Source of the DNA: Planctomycetota bacterium
GTDB taxonomy: Bacteria; Planctomycetota; Phycisphaerae; Phycisphaerales; Phycisphaeraceae
Direction of reading: 5' to 3'
DNA: 64,000 bases
Assembly: GCA_021413865.1 (NCBI GenBank)
Contig: JAIOPN010000014.1
Location: 431,986 to 495,985 of the forward strand
A program made the translations under genes and the position numbers. Position 1 is the stretch's first letter, and each line of letters begins with the position of its first letter. Positions 8,876 through 17,784 of this stretch are shown here, piece after piece. The notes under the pieces are model-generated. The model did not search any database, had not been told where the DNA came from, and was given only the letters and a program-made list of their open reading frames with translations.

Positions 8876-10444
8876 TCAGGCGGTCTGCAGCTTGCGGCCG
8901 CGGGATTTTTTACCGTTGCCGTTGGCGTGGCCGTTGTTCTTGCCCTTGCCCACGCCGGCCTTGTCGGCGTTGAGCACGGCCTTGGCCTTCTCGCCGCCGG
9001 AGCGGAGCTGATCGACCGTTTTGACCTTCAGGCGCGCCGCGCCCTGCGACTTGTTCGTGCCCAGCGGCTTGGAGTTCGCCAGCCGCTTCTTGGCCTCGGC
9101 GATCGAGCCGTTGGCGCGGTATTGCGGTAGCCACTGCGCCTGGGCGACGAGCATCTCATCGACCATCTGCCAGACCTCCTCGGGGTTGCAGACGGCCCCG
9201 ACGAGCGGGTCGTGCAGCATCGCCTGCTTGAGGAGCGTCACGTCGCCGTTCACCGCGGCCTCCTTGGCCATGCGCTGTACGTTCACGCTCGCCTGGCACG
9301 TCGCCGCGCAGGCCAGCGGCAGGTCGCCGACCTTGGGGATGCGGATGCCGAGTTTGTCCACGAAGCCGGGCACCTCGACGATGCAGTCGTCGGGCAGGTT
9401 GGTGATCGCGCCCCGGTTACGGACGTTGAAGTGGGCGCGGAAGATGCGGCCGGTCTCGATGCTCTCGATGATGTAGCTGCCGCGTTCGTGGCCGCGGTGC
9501 TCGGCGCTGATGGGCTTGTCCTCGGCCTTGAGCCAGCGGGGGAAATCGGTCTCAAACCACCGCCGGCCCTCGGTGCAGACGCGCAGGTAGCCGCCCGTCT
9601 CGCCGTTGATCCAGGAGGACATGTCGATCCAGCGCTTGATCTCGTTGGGCCGCTTGCGGTACCAGGGGAGGTACTCGGAGAGGTGGCCGTTGCTCTCGGT
9701 GCTGTAGGCGCCGAAGCGTTTGAGCACGTCGATGCGGCACTTCTCGGTCTTGCTGAAGACCTTGTGCTTCTCGAACGCCTCGACGAGTTCGTTGGCCGTG
9801 ATCTCGCGGCCCTGGTAGAGGATTTTGGTGAACCATGTCTGGTGGTTGATGCCGGCGCAGATGACGTCCACTTCTTCCTTGGATTTCGCGCCCAGGGCGT
9901 CGGCGATCTGCCAGTGGCCGTGCTCCACGCCGTGGCAGAGGCCCACGGTGTTGACCTTGCCGTAGTCCAGCGCCGCCCAGGTGTTCATGGCCATGGGGTT
10001 GGCGTAGTTGAGGAAGAGCACGTCGTCCGCGGAGGTCTGCCGCATGTCCTTGCAGAAATCCAGGATGCAGGCGATGTTCCGCTGGCCGTACATGATGCCG
10101 CCGGCACAGATGGTGTCGCCGACGCACTGATCGACGCCGTACTTGAGGGGGATGTCGATGTCGGTCTTGAAGGCCTCGATGCCGCCGATGCGGGTGCAGT
10201 TGATGACGTAATCCGCGCCATCGAGGGCGCGGCGGCGGTCGGTGGTGGCCTGGATCGTCGCCGGCAGCTTGTTGACGCGCAGGTCCTTCTGGCAGAGCTG
10301 CGTCACCATGTCCAGGTTGTGCTGGCTGATGTCGGTGAAGGCGAAGCGGGTGTCGCGCAGCTCGGGGACGGCGAGGATGTCGCGGAAGAGGCCGCGGGTG
10401 AAGCCGATCGAGCCGGCGCCGATGAATGCAACTTTGATGGCCAT
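8876..10444 (-). CDS. Family GH4 glycosidase (alpha-galactosidase/alpha-galacturonidase type)
   Basis: 522-aa NAD- and Mn-dependent glycosidase that cleaves by an oxidation-elimination route. The N-terminal dinucleotide motif is FIGAGSIGF. GH4 hallmarks follow: ICAGGIMYGQRN, LNYANPMAMNTWA, GLCHGVEHGHW (catalytic/metal Cys-His segment) and GINHQTWF (metal His). A ~70-residue Lys/Gly/Asn-rich tail (KGKNNGHANGNGKKSRGRKL) extends past the enzyme fold and is unusual. Long upstream in-frame codons are rejected because MAIKVAFIGAGSIGF is the natural N-terminus. GH4 subfamilies differ in substrate; pectin-related neighbours make an alpha-galacturonide plausible, but sequence alone does not settle it. 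Confidence 0.9.
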   Translation of the reverse strand: MAIKVAFIGAGSIGFTRGLFRDILAVPELRDTRFAFTDISQHNLDMVTQLCQKDLRVNKLPATIQATTDRRRALDGADYVINCTRIGGIEAFKTDIDIPLKYGVDQCVGDTICAGGIMYGQRNIACILDFCKDMRQTSADDVLFLNYANPMAMNTWAALDYGKVNTVGLCHGVEHGHWQIADALGAKSKEEVDVICAGINHQTWFTKILYQGREITANELVEAFEKHKVFSKTEKCRIDVLKRFGAYSTESNGHLSEYLPWYRKRPNEIKRWIDMSSWINGETGGYLRVCTEGRRWFETDFPRWLKAEDKPISAEHRGHERGSYIIESIETGRIFRAHFNVRNRGAITNLPDDCIVEVPGFVDKLGIRIPKVGDLPLACAATCQASVNVQRMAKEAAVNGDVTLLKQAMLHDPLVGAVCNPEEVWQMVDEMLVAQAQWLPQYRANGSIAEAKKRLANSKPLGTNKSQGAARLKVKTVDQLRSGGEKAKAVLNADKAGVGKGKNNGHANGNGKKSRGRKLQTA

Positions 10445-10520
10445 GGGACGATTCTCCGCCTGGTTTGAGGGCCGCGCCCGCGCTGGGCCGGTTCGGGCGA
10501 TGTTACCACGTTTTCTTCGT

Positions 10521-10547
10521 CCCCTCTCCCCCCTCCGTGGAGAGGGG
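10521..10547. repeat. CCCCTCTCC hairpin between divergent genes
   Basis: A perfect 9-bp stem (CCCCTCTCC / GGAGAGGGG, 9-nt loop) lies between the divergent GH4 and SprT-like genes. Because both genes read away from it, it is not a terminator for either. It belongs to the same hairpin type as 8833-8867 and 27120-27150. Confidence 0.5.
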
Positions 10548-10580
10548 AAGAGAAGCCGTTGCACAACCCTTTCCCCCGGC

Positions 10581-10586
10581 GACAAT
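10581..10586 (+). promoter_or_regulatory. -10-like hexamer 8 nt before the SprT-like start
   Basis: GACAAT ends 8 nt before the ATG at 10595, and no ribosome site lies between. This is compatible with a leaderless mRNA. Confidence 0.4.
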
Positions 10587-10594
10587 CTCCACCG

Positions 10595-11053
10595 ATGGAC
10601 CCCTACGCCGCACGCGACCTCGCGCTGGACCTGATGAAACGCCACGGGCTGATCGGATGGTCCTTCGCCTTCGATCACGCCAAGCGCCGCTTCGGAACCT
10701 GCCGTCCGGGGCAGAAACGCATCACGCTCTCCAAGACGCTCGCCTTCCTCAACCCCGAGCCGCAGGTGCGCGAGACGATCCTGCACGAGATCGCGCACGC
10801 GCTGACGCCCGGGGACGCCCACGGCGCCAAGTGGCGCGCCGCCTGCCTGGCCGTCGGCGCTAAACCCGTACGCTGCTTCGATACCACGGAGGTGCGCATC
10901 CCGCCGCGCCGCGCGGCGCGATACGAAATCGGCTGCAAGACCTGCGGCTGGTGGGCGGACCGGCACCGGCGCACGCGACGCAAGCTGGTCTGCCGCGCCT
11001 GCCGGACGCCCGTGATTTACCGGGAAAAGCGGCCGCTCCTGCCGGCCCAGTAA
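10595..11053 (+). CDS. SprT-like zinc metalloprotease domain protein
   Basis: 152-aa SprT-like protein. The zinc-binding motif HEIAH lies in ETILHEIAHALTPGDAHGAKW (residues ~66-86), with the downstream H in GDAHGAKW as third ligand. A C-terminal zinc ribbon is formed by CKTCGWW and CRAC. The family includes eukaryotic Spartan, which repairs DNA-protein crosslinks; bacterial roles are poorly known. The start at 10595 is chosen because a GACAAT hexamer lies 8 nt upstream and the 12 residues encoded before it are Pro/Arg-rich and unlike the family. Divergent from the GH4 gene. Confidence 0.85.
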   Translation: MDPYAARDLALDLMKRHGLIGWSFAFDHAKRRFGTCRPGQKRITLSKTLAFLNPEPQVRETILHEIAHALTPGDAHGAKWRAACLAVGAKPVRCFDTTEVRIPPRRAARYEIGCKTCGWWADRHRRTRRKLVCRACRTPVIYREKRPLLPAQ

Positions 11054-11216
11054 CTCGCCGCGCATTTTTTGCTCCGACAATTTTCAGCGGCTGCAATAAA
11101 CACGGATCATCATCCGTTGGGCCGGTATGAGTGTCCGATCCGCCGCCCAGTAACCCCGCCGGAAATCCTCGCAGTTAGTTCCCGCCCCGCATTGTTCGAA
11201 AAACAAAGGAAACGCC

Positions 11217-13472
11217 ATGCGGAACACACGGTCTCAACACCGGAACGGTATCGCTCTGCGCACCCTGGGTCTGGGCCAATGGCTCGGGCGGCGGTTTCCC
11301 TCGACGAAGAACGCGTTCGTCGGGCTGGAGTTTTTTGAGCCGAGATGCCTGATGTCCGCTTCGTTCCCCTCCATCGACGGCACGGGGAACAACCTCACCC
11401 ACCCGCTCTGGGGGTCCGTCGATGTGAACCTGATCCGCATCGCGCCCGCCGCCTACGCGGATGGCCTCTCCGCCCCGGCCGGCGCCGACCGCCCCAGCGC
11501 CAGGGTCGTCAGCAACGCGCTGGCCGCGCAGGATGAATCGACCCAGCACAACGCCCGCGAACTGTCCGACTACATCTACGCGTGGGGCCAGTTCCTCGAC
11601 CACGACATCGACCTGACGCCCTCCGCGTCGCCCTCGGAATCATTCAACGTCGCGGTGCCGCTGGGCGATCCATCGTTCGATCCGTTCAACACCGGCACGC
11701 AGGTCATCCCGCTCAAACGCTCGCTCTACGACACCTCGACCGGCGACTCGCAGGGCGACCCGCGGCAGCAGGTCAACACCATCACCGCGTGGATCGACGG
11801 CTCGCAGGTGTACGGCTCCGACGCCGACCGCGCCGCGGCGCTGCGCACCTTTTCCGGCGGCCAGATGAAAACCAGCGACGGCAACCTGCTCCCGCTCAAC
11901 GAGGGCGGCACGTTCCCCAACGCCAACGACGCCCACATCTTCCCCGATGACCAGCTTTTCCTCGCCGGCGACGTCCGCGCCAACGAGAACACCGAGCTCA
12001 CCGCCATGCAGACGCTCTTCATCCGCGAGCACAACCGGGTCGCATCGCTCCTGGCGAAAAAACACCCGGCCTGGTCGGACGAAGACCTCTTCCAGCACGC
12101 GCGGCTCATCGTGATCGGCGAGATGCAGCAGATCACCTACAACGAGTTCCTCCCCGCGCTGCTGGGCGACAAGCCCCTCGCCCCCTACAGGGGCTACAAG
12201 CCCGGCGTGAACCCGGGCATCACCAACGAGTTCTCCACCGCCGCCTTCCGCTTCGGCCACAGCCTGCTCAACGACGACGTCGAGTTCCTCGACAACAACG
12301 GCGAAGAAACCAGCGACGAGATCTCCCTCGCCCAGGCGTTCTTCAACCCGCAGATCGTCAAAGACAACGGCATCGACGGCATGCTCAAGTATCTCGCCTC
12401 CGACAACGCCCAGGAGCTCGACAACCAGATCGTGGACAGCCTCCGCAACTTCCTCTTCGGCCCTCCCGGCAGCGGCGGGCTCGACCTGGCGTCGCTCAAC
12501 ATCCAGCGCGGCAGGGACCACGGCCTAGCGGACTACAACTCGACCCGCGCCGCCTACGGCCTGCCGCGCGTCACCGGCTTCAACCAGATCACCTCCGACC
12601 CCGATACCCAACAGGCGCTCGCCGACACCTACGGCAGCGTGGACAACATCGACCTCTGGGTCGGCCTGCTCGCCGAGGACCACCTGCCCGGCGCCAGCGT
12701 CGGCGCGCTGACGCGCAGGATCATCGTTGATCAATTCACCCGCATCCGCGACGGCGACCGCTTCTGGTACCAGAACGCGCTCAGGGGCGACGAGCTGGCG
12801 ATGGTCCGCAACACGCGGCTCTCCGACGTCATCCGTCGCAACACCACGACCACCAACCTGCAAGACAACGTCTTCTTCTTCAAGACGCAGGTCAGCGGCA
12901 CCATCTACGCGGACGCCAACGGCGACGGCAAGATCGGGCGGACCGAAAAGGGCCTGCCCAAACAGACGATCCAACTGCTCGACGAGAGCGGCGCCGTCAT
13001 CGCCACCACCACGAGCGACCCGCGCGGCGGGTTCGGCTTCGATCATGTCGGGCTGGGCGAGTACACGATCAGGCGCGTGACCAGCGCCGGGGCGTCGGAT
13101 GCCGCCGCGCAGGTCACCTTCACCCGCGGCGATTTGATGCGGGTGCTGCTGGCGGTGAAGACGCCCGTCACGACGCAGGCCCCCGTGCAGACGCAGCCGC
13201 CCACCAGGCCGCCCCTCAGGCCGACGGCCAAACCCCCGGTGCAATCCTCCACGACCTCTCCCGTGAAGCCCGCCTCCCAGCCGTCCACCGAGCCCCCGAC
13301 GGAATCCGCGGAGCAGCCGCCGGCGACACCCGCGCCGCCCCCCTCCACGGACACCCCCCAGCAACCGCCACCCCCGCGGAAGCTGCCACCCCTGAGCATG
13401 ACGCCCCCGCCGCCCGGCCGACCGGTCGTGCTGGCCCTCAGGCCGGTGGAGTTGGATGACGATGAAACGTAA
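11217..13472 (+). CDS. Animal-type heme peroxidase with surface-export signal and SdrD-B-like domain
   Basis: 751-aa predicted exported peroxidase of the peroxidasin/myeloperoxidase superfamily. Residues ~38-49 (LEFFEPRCLMSA) match the LEPR-type N-terminal segment seen on planctomycete surface proteins. The peroxidase domain spans ~55-545: distal His129 and adjacent Ca-binding Asp in GQFLDHD, TLFIREHNRVA, the proximal heme His348 in FSTAAFRFGHS, NIQRGRDHGLADYN, and GDRFWYQN. Residues ~558-640 form an SdrD-B-like beta domain with an ADANGDGKIG calcium-loop-like motif. The rest, to 751, is a Pro/Thr-rich tail. The ribosome site AAAGGAAA precedes the ATG. The enzyme is expected to oxidise halides or phenolics outside the cell; substrate unknown. 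Confidence 0.92.
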   Translation: MRNTRSQHRNGIALRTLGLGQWLGRRFPSTKNAFVGLEFFEPRCLMSASFPSIDGTGNNLTHPLWGSVDVNLIRIAPAAYADGLSAPAGADRPSARVVSNALAAQDESTQHNARELSDYIYAWGQFLDHDIDLTPSASPSESFNVAVPLGDPSFDPFNTGTQVIPLKRSLYDTSTGDSQGDPRQQVNTITAWIDGSQVYGSDADRAAALRTFSGGQMKTSDGNLLPLNEGGTFPNANDAHIFPDDQLFLAGDVRANENTELTAMQTLFIREHNRVASLLAKKHPAWSDEDLFQHARLIVIGEMQQITYNEFLPALLGDKPLAPYRGYKPGVNPGITNEFSTAAFRFGHSLLNDDVEFLDNNGEETSDEISLAQAFFNPQIVKDNGIDGMLKYLASDNAQELDNQIVDSLRNFLFGPPGSGGLDLASLNIQRGRDHGLADYNSTRAAYGLPRVTGFNQITSDPDTQQALADTYGSVDNIDLWVGLLAEDHLPGASVGALTRRIIVDQFTRIRDGDRFWYQNALRGDELAMVRNTRLSDVIRRNTTTTNLQDNVFFFKTQVSGTIYADANGDGKIGRTEKGLPKQTIQLLDESGAVIATTTSDPRGGFGFDHVGLGEYTIRRVTSAGASDAAAQVTFTRGDLMRVLLAVKTPVTTQAPVQTQPPTRPPLRPTAKPPVQSSTTSPVKPASQPSTEPPTESAEQPPATPAPPPSTDTPQQPPPPRKLPPLSMTPPPPGRPVVLALRPVELDDDET

Positions 13473-13486
13473 CCCCGCGGTGCGGG

Positions 13487-13978
13487 TCACAGCCCGGGGA
13501 TGTTGGGCACCTTGACCTGGCCCGAGCGGGAGATGGGCACGGGGATTTTGCCCAACGCCGGCGCGTCCACCAGGAGTTTGAGGTCGGCGCTGTAGGGCAG
13601 CGTGCCGCCGGGGCGGACGCCGCTGAAGAACTTGAGGGCCTCCGCGAGCGATACCGAGGCGGGCAGGCTGACCGTCTTTGATCCGTTGGCGGGGATCGAG
13701 CCGCTCAGCGGCGCAGCGCCGGTGAGCAGGTGCTGCTGGCCGCCGGTCAAGGAGTAGTCCAGATTCAACAGGGGCAGGGAGACGTCGTAGGGGTTCTTCA
13801 CGTCCACGTCGAAGACGAGGTCGAGCTTGGTGAAGCTGGCGTTGGCGAAGCGGACGTCCTTGATCGAGGCGGTGGGCTTGGGCGTGGATTCGAGGATCGA
13901 GTTGAAGGTCTCACAGCCCTGCGACAACAGGCCGGTGCCGAGCAGCGCCAGCGCGGCGAACATCGTGCGGGTGGACAT
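13487..13978 (-). CDS. LEA14/WHy-like lipoprotein
   Basis: 163-aa predicted lipoprotein. A signal peptide (residues ~1-21, ALALLGTGLLSQGC) ends in a lipobox-like SQGC. The mature part has the pattern of the water-stress/hypersensitive-response (LEA type 2) beta-sandwich: FTKLDLVFDVDVKNPYDVSL, then LDYSLTGGQQHLLTGAAPLS and SIPANGSKTVSLPASV. The start at 13978 is favoured by an AGGAG seven bases upstream; a start at 13996 would add six residues. The role is likely envelope-associated and stress-related by family; the partner is unknown. Convergent with the peroxidase gene, 14 bp apart. Confidence 0.8.
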   Translation of the reverse strand: MSTRTMFAALALLGTGLLSQGCETFNSILESTPKPTASIKDVRFANASFTKLDLVFDVDVKNPYDVSLPLLNLDYSLTGGQQHLLTGAAPLSGSIPANGSKTVSLPASVSLAEALKFFSGVRPGGTLPYSADLKLLVDAPALGKIPVPISRSGQVKVPNIPGL

Positions 13979-14084
13979 GGGTGTGCTCCTGGTCATGACG
14001 GTGGTCGGTCGGCCCGGGACACCATCAGCATATCCCGCCGCGGCGGCCGACGCGCCGGAAATCGCGGCGATCCCCCGGCGGGTT

Positions 14085-14090
14085 TATCAT
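14085..14090 (+). promoter_or_regulatory. -10-like hexamer 8 nt before the PL22-like start
   Basis: TATCAT ends 8 nt before the ATG at 14099. No Shine-Dalgarno is visible, so a leaderless transcript is likely. Confidence 0.4.
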
Positions 14091-14098
14091 GTCCTCCC

Positions 14099-15295
14099 AT
14101 GCCCGGCCCCACCACCAAACCACCCGCGAGCATGAGCTGGCACAACGAGAGCGGCATCGTCGGCGACGAGGAGGTGCTCTTTCAGCCGCGCTTCGCCGAC
14201 TGCGAAAACGGCGTCGAGGTGTTGAAGCTCACGAACCTGCCCGTGGTGAGCACGCACATCTACCCCGAGGCGCCGATCAGCTCGCCAGACGGCAAGCGAT
14301 TCGTCTGGAGCCGGTGGCATCCTTCGACCGGCCAACGCGCGCTGTGGATCGCCGACCTGGAGACGCTGCGCATCCGGCAGATCACCGACGAGCCCGGCGC
14401 CGCCGCGCCGATCATCACGCCGGACGGAAAGTGGTGGTACTACTCGGTCGGCCGGGCGATCTGGCGGATGCACCCCGAGAGCTACGAGCGCGAGCTCTGG
14501 TACACCGTCCCCGAATCCATGGGCAACGTCGGTTCCATCGTCTCCATCTCCCACTGCGGCACGCGCGTTGTCGGCTCGGCGAACCCCGCGCCGGGGCGGC
14601 ACGGCGTCATCAGCACCGACCTGCTCAACCGCACCAGCACCATCGCCTACGAGCACCCGGACGCCCGCAACCCCCACGTCCAGTACAGCCGCGACGACCG
14701 CCGCGCCCTGTGCGTCCAGCAGAACGACGGCATCGAGTTCGACGCCGCCGGCAACCTCACCCGCCTCGTCGGCGACAATGGCGCGAGCCTCTGGGTCGTC
14801 AACGACGACGGCACCAACCCGCAGAAGCTCAACGTCGGCTCCTCCCCGCTCGAGCGCGTGCAGGGCCACCAGTGCTGGGTCGGCGGGGAGCACCGCGTCA
14901 TCACCACCACGCACCGCCGCACCGCCGTCGGCAAGCGTTGGCTGCAGCACTGGATCATCGCCATCGCGCCGGGCGAGAAAGAGGGCCGCGTCGTCGGCGA
15001 CGGCTCGAAAGAGGACATCCACTTCACCCACATGCACACCACGCGCGACGGGCGGTACTGGGTCTCCGACTGCAACCGCACGGCCAAAATCTACGTCGGC
15101 TCGCTCCGCACCGGGCGCTTCAGGCGGTTCTGCGACAGCAACGCCTCCTTCGGCGCGCCCCAGCACACCCACCCGCACCCGTTCTTCATGGCCGACGGCA
15201 AGACGATCGGCTGGAACAGCGACGTGACCGGCGTGCCGCAGATATACGTGGCCCGCATCCCAGATGGTTTCCTCGACGAACTGGACCGCGCCTGA
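14099..15295 (+). CDS. PL22-like oligogalacturonate lyase / TolB-type beta-propeller
   Basis: 398-aa seven-bladed propeller-type protein. Repeats of the form ISSPDGKRFVWSR, ITPDGKWWYYSV and TRDGRYWVSD mark blades. Near the C-terminus, GAPQHTHPHPFFMADGKTIG carries a Gln-x-x-x-His-Pro-His arrangement resembling the metal site of oligogalacturonate lyases (PL22), and the earlier HFTHMH fits another metal His. No signal peptide, so cytoplasmic. Such enzymes split short pectin oligomers by beta-elimination. The start at 14099 follows a -10-like TATCAT and begins just before conserved sequence. The next gene starts 31 bp later on the same strand. The family call is strong, the exact substrate less so. 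Confidence 0.75.
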   Translation: MPGPTTKPPASMSWHNESGIVGDEEVLFQPRFADCENGVEVLKLTNLPVVSTHIYPEAPISSPDGKRFVWSRWHPSTGQRALWIADLETLRIRQITDEPGAAAPIITPDGKWWYYSVGRAIWRMHPESYERELWYTVPESMGNVGSIVSISHCGTRVVGSANPAPGRHGVISTDLLNRTSTIAYEHPDARNPHVQYSRDDRRALCVQQNDGIEFDAAGNLTRLVGDNGASLWVVNDDGTNPQKLNVGSSPLERVQGHQCWVGGEHRVITTTHRRTAVGKRWLQHWIIAIAPGEKEGRVVGDGSKEDIHFTHMHTTRDGRYWVSDCNRTAKIYVGSLRTGRFRRFCDSNASFGAPQHTHPHPFFMADGKTIGWNSDVTGVPQIYVARIPDGFLDELDRA

Positions 15296-15326
15296 ATCGA
15301 TCGCAATCGCCGTTACGGAGCAACCC

Positions 15327-16580
15327 ATGAGCCGCCTCTTCGCGACCGATCACGGCCGGATCATCAACGCCCTGGGCGAGGAGCTGACGCGCTGGCGCTG
15401 GGCGAAGAAAGAGCTGCGCCTCCCCGCGGCGGCGGCCGGCGCGCCGGCGGAGCTGTGGATCTTCGTCCACGCCTACCCGGGGAGCAGGCAGCCGCTGCAC
15501 GTCCAGCTCAACGGCAAAAAAATCGGCGACATCACACCACCGACCCCGCGCCACAACGGCTGGCTCTGGCTCTCACTACGCGTCCCGCGTGGCAGGCTCC
15601 GCGCCGGCGTCAACACCATCACCCTGCACAGCGACGGCGACGCGATGAACTCCTGGGCGCTGGGCCTCGAACCGGGGAAGCCCAACCCGCACAACAGCGT
15701 CAGCCACGACGCGGGAAAAACATGGCGGCGCGACGCGATGGGCCTCTTTAATCTCCTCTCGGGGCAGTACATCGTCCGCCTGCGCGTCGAGGCGCCTTCG
15801 CTGCACGACCCCAAGCTACCGGCGGTCGTGTATGAAAACCCCAAGCACCCGCGCGTGAAATCGCTCCCCGCCGCGCTCCCCGCCTCCATCCGCAACCAGC
15901 GCGACCCGTGGCGGCAGGTGCTCGACCTGCAGGCGTGGGTCTCGAACGCCTGGACCTACCGCGGCGGCACGCTCTACACCCCGTGGGACCCGCTGACCAT
16001 CCTCGACTGGGGCAGGCACGACCGCGGCCACGGCTGGAAGGGGCCGATCGGTTTCTGCGTGCACTACGGCACGGCGATGGTTGGGCTGGCCGGCGCGCTG
16101 GGCCACAAGGCGCGCTGCGTCGCCGTCAGCGGCAACCTCAACACCCACATGGGCCATTTCATGACCGAGGTCTGGAGCGATCGGCACGACAAGTGGGTGC
16201 TGCACGACCCGACGGTGGATGCGCACTTCGAGTACGGCGGCCGGCCGCTCTCGCTCTGGGAGCTGACCGACCTGCGCCACGCGGGCCTCATGCCGCGCGT
16301 CACGCCGCGCACGGGCAGGGCGCACCGCGAGCCGCACAAATCGAACCTCAGAAACTTCATCGCCGACTGCCGGGTCCTCGACCTGGCGGGCGTCTGGCTC
16401 CGAAATGATTTTGTCTCCGACCCCACCGCCGCCGCCTCCAGTCACGGCCACGTGATCTACTGCGAGACCGAGTGGGTCTGGTACCTCACCGCGGGCCGGC
16501 CCGAGGGCGCGCGGAGCGCGGCGATGTTCCCCCACCGCACCGGCGACCGCGCGTACTTCGACGCCCCGCCGCGCGGCTGA
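15327..16580 (+). CDS. Transglutaminase-like (papain-fold) protein
   Basis: 417 aa. The N-terminal ~150 residues look like a beta-sandwich (ELWIFVHAYPGSRQPLHVQL, then LSLRVPRGRLRAGVNTITLH). The second half is a transglutaminase-like core: Cys in GFCVHYGTAMVGLAGALG (~residue 246), His in THMGHFMTEVW, and Asp in WVLHDPTVDAHFEY, which give the Cys-His-Asp triad. No signal peptide. It begins 31 bp after the PL22-like gene behind a GGAG, so the two are probably co-transcribed. Many bacterial members are proteases or amidases; activity on a polysaccharide-linked substrate would be speculation. Confidence 0.8.
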   Translation: MSRLFATDHGRIINALGEELTRWRWAKKELRLPAAAAGAPAELWIFVHAYPGSRQPLHVQLNGKKIGDITPPTPRHNGWLWLSLRVPRGRLRAGVNTITLHSDGDAMNSWALGLEPGKPNPHNSVSHDAGKTWRRDAMGLFNLLSGQYIVRLRVEAPSLHDPKLPAVVYENPKHPRVKSLPAALPASIRNQRDPWRQVLDLQAWVSNAWTYRGGTLYTPWDPLTILDWGRHDRGHGWKGPIGFCVHYGTAMVGLAGALGHKARCVAVSGNLNTHMGHFMTEVWSDRHDKWVLHDPTVDAHFEYGGRPLSLWELTDLRHAGLMPRVTPRTGRAHREPHKSNLRNFIADCRVLDLAGVWLRNDFVSDPTAAASSHGHVIYCETEWVWYLTAGRPEGARSAAMFPHRTGDRAYFDAPPRG

Positions 16581-16776
16581 GCCAGATCGAGCGGTCCGGA
16601 GTTCATCGCCAGGGCGATCCGGTGCTGCCTGGAACGGGCAAGCATGTGCATCAAGCCCGGGCGCCGCGGAAGCACGACGACGCGCGAGGATCAACCGACT
16701 CTCTCTCTCATACCACCTGGCACATAATCAGGGCAGGACACCGCGACTTTGGGAGATTTCGATAACCAACCGCGGA

Positions 16777-17676
16777 TCAGTTGATCGCCGGCCCCAGCGG
16801 GTTCCAGATGTATCCCGGCTTGTTGAAGTCCGCCGGGCCCGAGGCGCCGGGGCGGGTGCCGTCGGCGGCGGTGGTGGCGAACTCGTTGGTGTAGTGGGCG
16901 GCGTGGCCGTCGGCGAAGAGGGTGTGGCCGCCGTTGCGGTGCCGGCCGGCGTAACGCTTCCAACTGGCGTGGGCGCGGGCGAGGTAATACGCCGTGGCGG
17001 GGCTCTTGTCGTCGCGCCACCAGGGGTCGTTCTTGGGGATTTCGTCCGAGTTGGCACGGATCTCGACCATGATGATCGTGGAGGAGGCCTCGGGGATCAG
17101 GTAGAGCGGCATGCAGCGTTTGCCGTTGTACTCGGGGACGCCCGCCTCGTTGTTGTCGCTCCCGTTGTCGAGCTGGGAGTTGACGACGTAGTTGAAATAG
17201 AACTGGCGGATCGGGGAGGAGGTGGTCTGCCAGGGCTGGTCGCGCGTGGGGACGGCCGCGGGGTCGACGAAGAAGCTGGGTTCGTTGGGGAAGGGGACGG
17301 TCTTGCCGGCGGCGAGGCGCTGCTCGCACAGCTTGCGGTAGGCGGGCTGGCCGACGTAGAGCGGGACGAGGTTGGGCCACCAGTTGTCGTTGTCGAAATT
17401 CTCGTGGACGCTGGCGTCTTCGATGGCGTTGCTGTTGGCGGTGTCCTTGCCCTCCCAGGGCATGAAGTCCTTGCGGTCCATCGCCGCGGCGAGCGTGCCG
17501 ATGCCCCACTGGCGCAGGTTGGAGAGGCTGACCGAGGCGCGGCCCGAGGCCCGCGCCGCGCCCAGCGCCGGCAGCAGCACCGCGATCAGCAGGGCTATGA
17601 CCGAGATCACCACCAGCAGTTCGATCAGGGTGAATGCTCGGCGGGTGCGGTGCACGGTGCGTGGGGTGTGGTGCAT
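16777..17676 (-). CDS. Prepilin-type protein with H-X9-DG C-terminal motif
   Basis: 299-aa type II secretion/type IV pilin-like protein. The class III signal TRRAFTLIELLVVISVIALL is cleaved before F, with E5 of the mature form present, followed by a hydrophobic helix. The C-terminal part holds HRNGGHTLFADG (His-X9-Asp-Gly), a signature of planctomycete prepilin-like families. The start at 17676 is preferred; a GTG at 17724 would add 16 residues that overlap a hairpin. Planctomycete genomes carry many such proteins, probably pseudopilins or surface fibres; the role of this one is unknown. The same-strand PEP-CTERM gene lies upstream. Confidence 0.9.
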   Translation of the reverse strand: MHHTPRTVHRTRRAFTLIELLVVISVIALLIAVLLPALGAARASGRASVSLSNLRQWGIGTLAAAMDRKDFMPWEGKDTANSNAIEDASVHENFDNDNWWPNLVPLYVGQPAYRKLCEQRLAAGKTVPFPNEPSFFVDPAAVPTRDQPWQTTSSPIRQFYFNYVVNSQLDNGSDNNEAGVPEYNGKRCMPLYLIPEASSTIIMVEIRANSDEIPKNDPWWRDDKSPATAYYLARAHASWKRYAGRHRNGGHTLFADGHAAHYTNEFATTAADGTRPGASGPADFNKPGYIWNPLGPAIN

Positions 17677-17705
17677 GGTGAAAGGTGGGTTAGGGGGGGG
17701 AAAGG

Positions 17706-17733
17706 CACGCCGCCGTGTTTCCACGGCGGCGTG
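17706..17733 (-). terminator. Strong hairpin between the PEP-CTERM and prepilin-like genes
   Basis: A perfect 12-bp stem (CACGCCGCCGTG / CACGGCGGCGTG, loop TTTC) lies 52 bp downstream of the PEP-CTERM gene. On the minus strand it is followed by CCTTTC and a C-run rather than a T-run, so termination may be partial. Confidence 0.55.
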
Positions 17734-17784
17734 CGGGGTGGGATGTTCAGCGTCGCCCCGGATGGGGGCGGGTTTCTTTCTCGA

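Noticed and set aside
16581..16776. Possible short gene between the transglutaminase-like and prepilin-like genes
   Set aside because: Both strands were read; frames are short, without ribosome site or recognisable motif.
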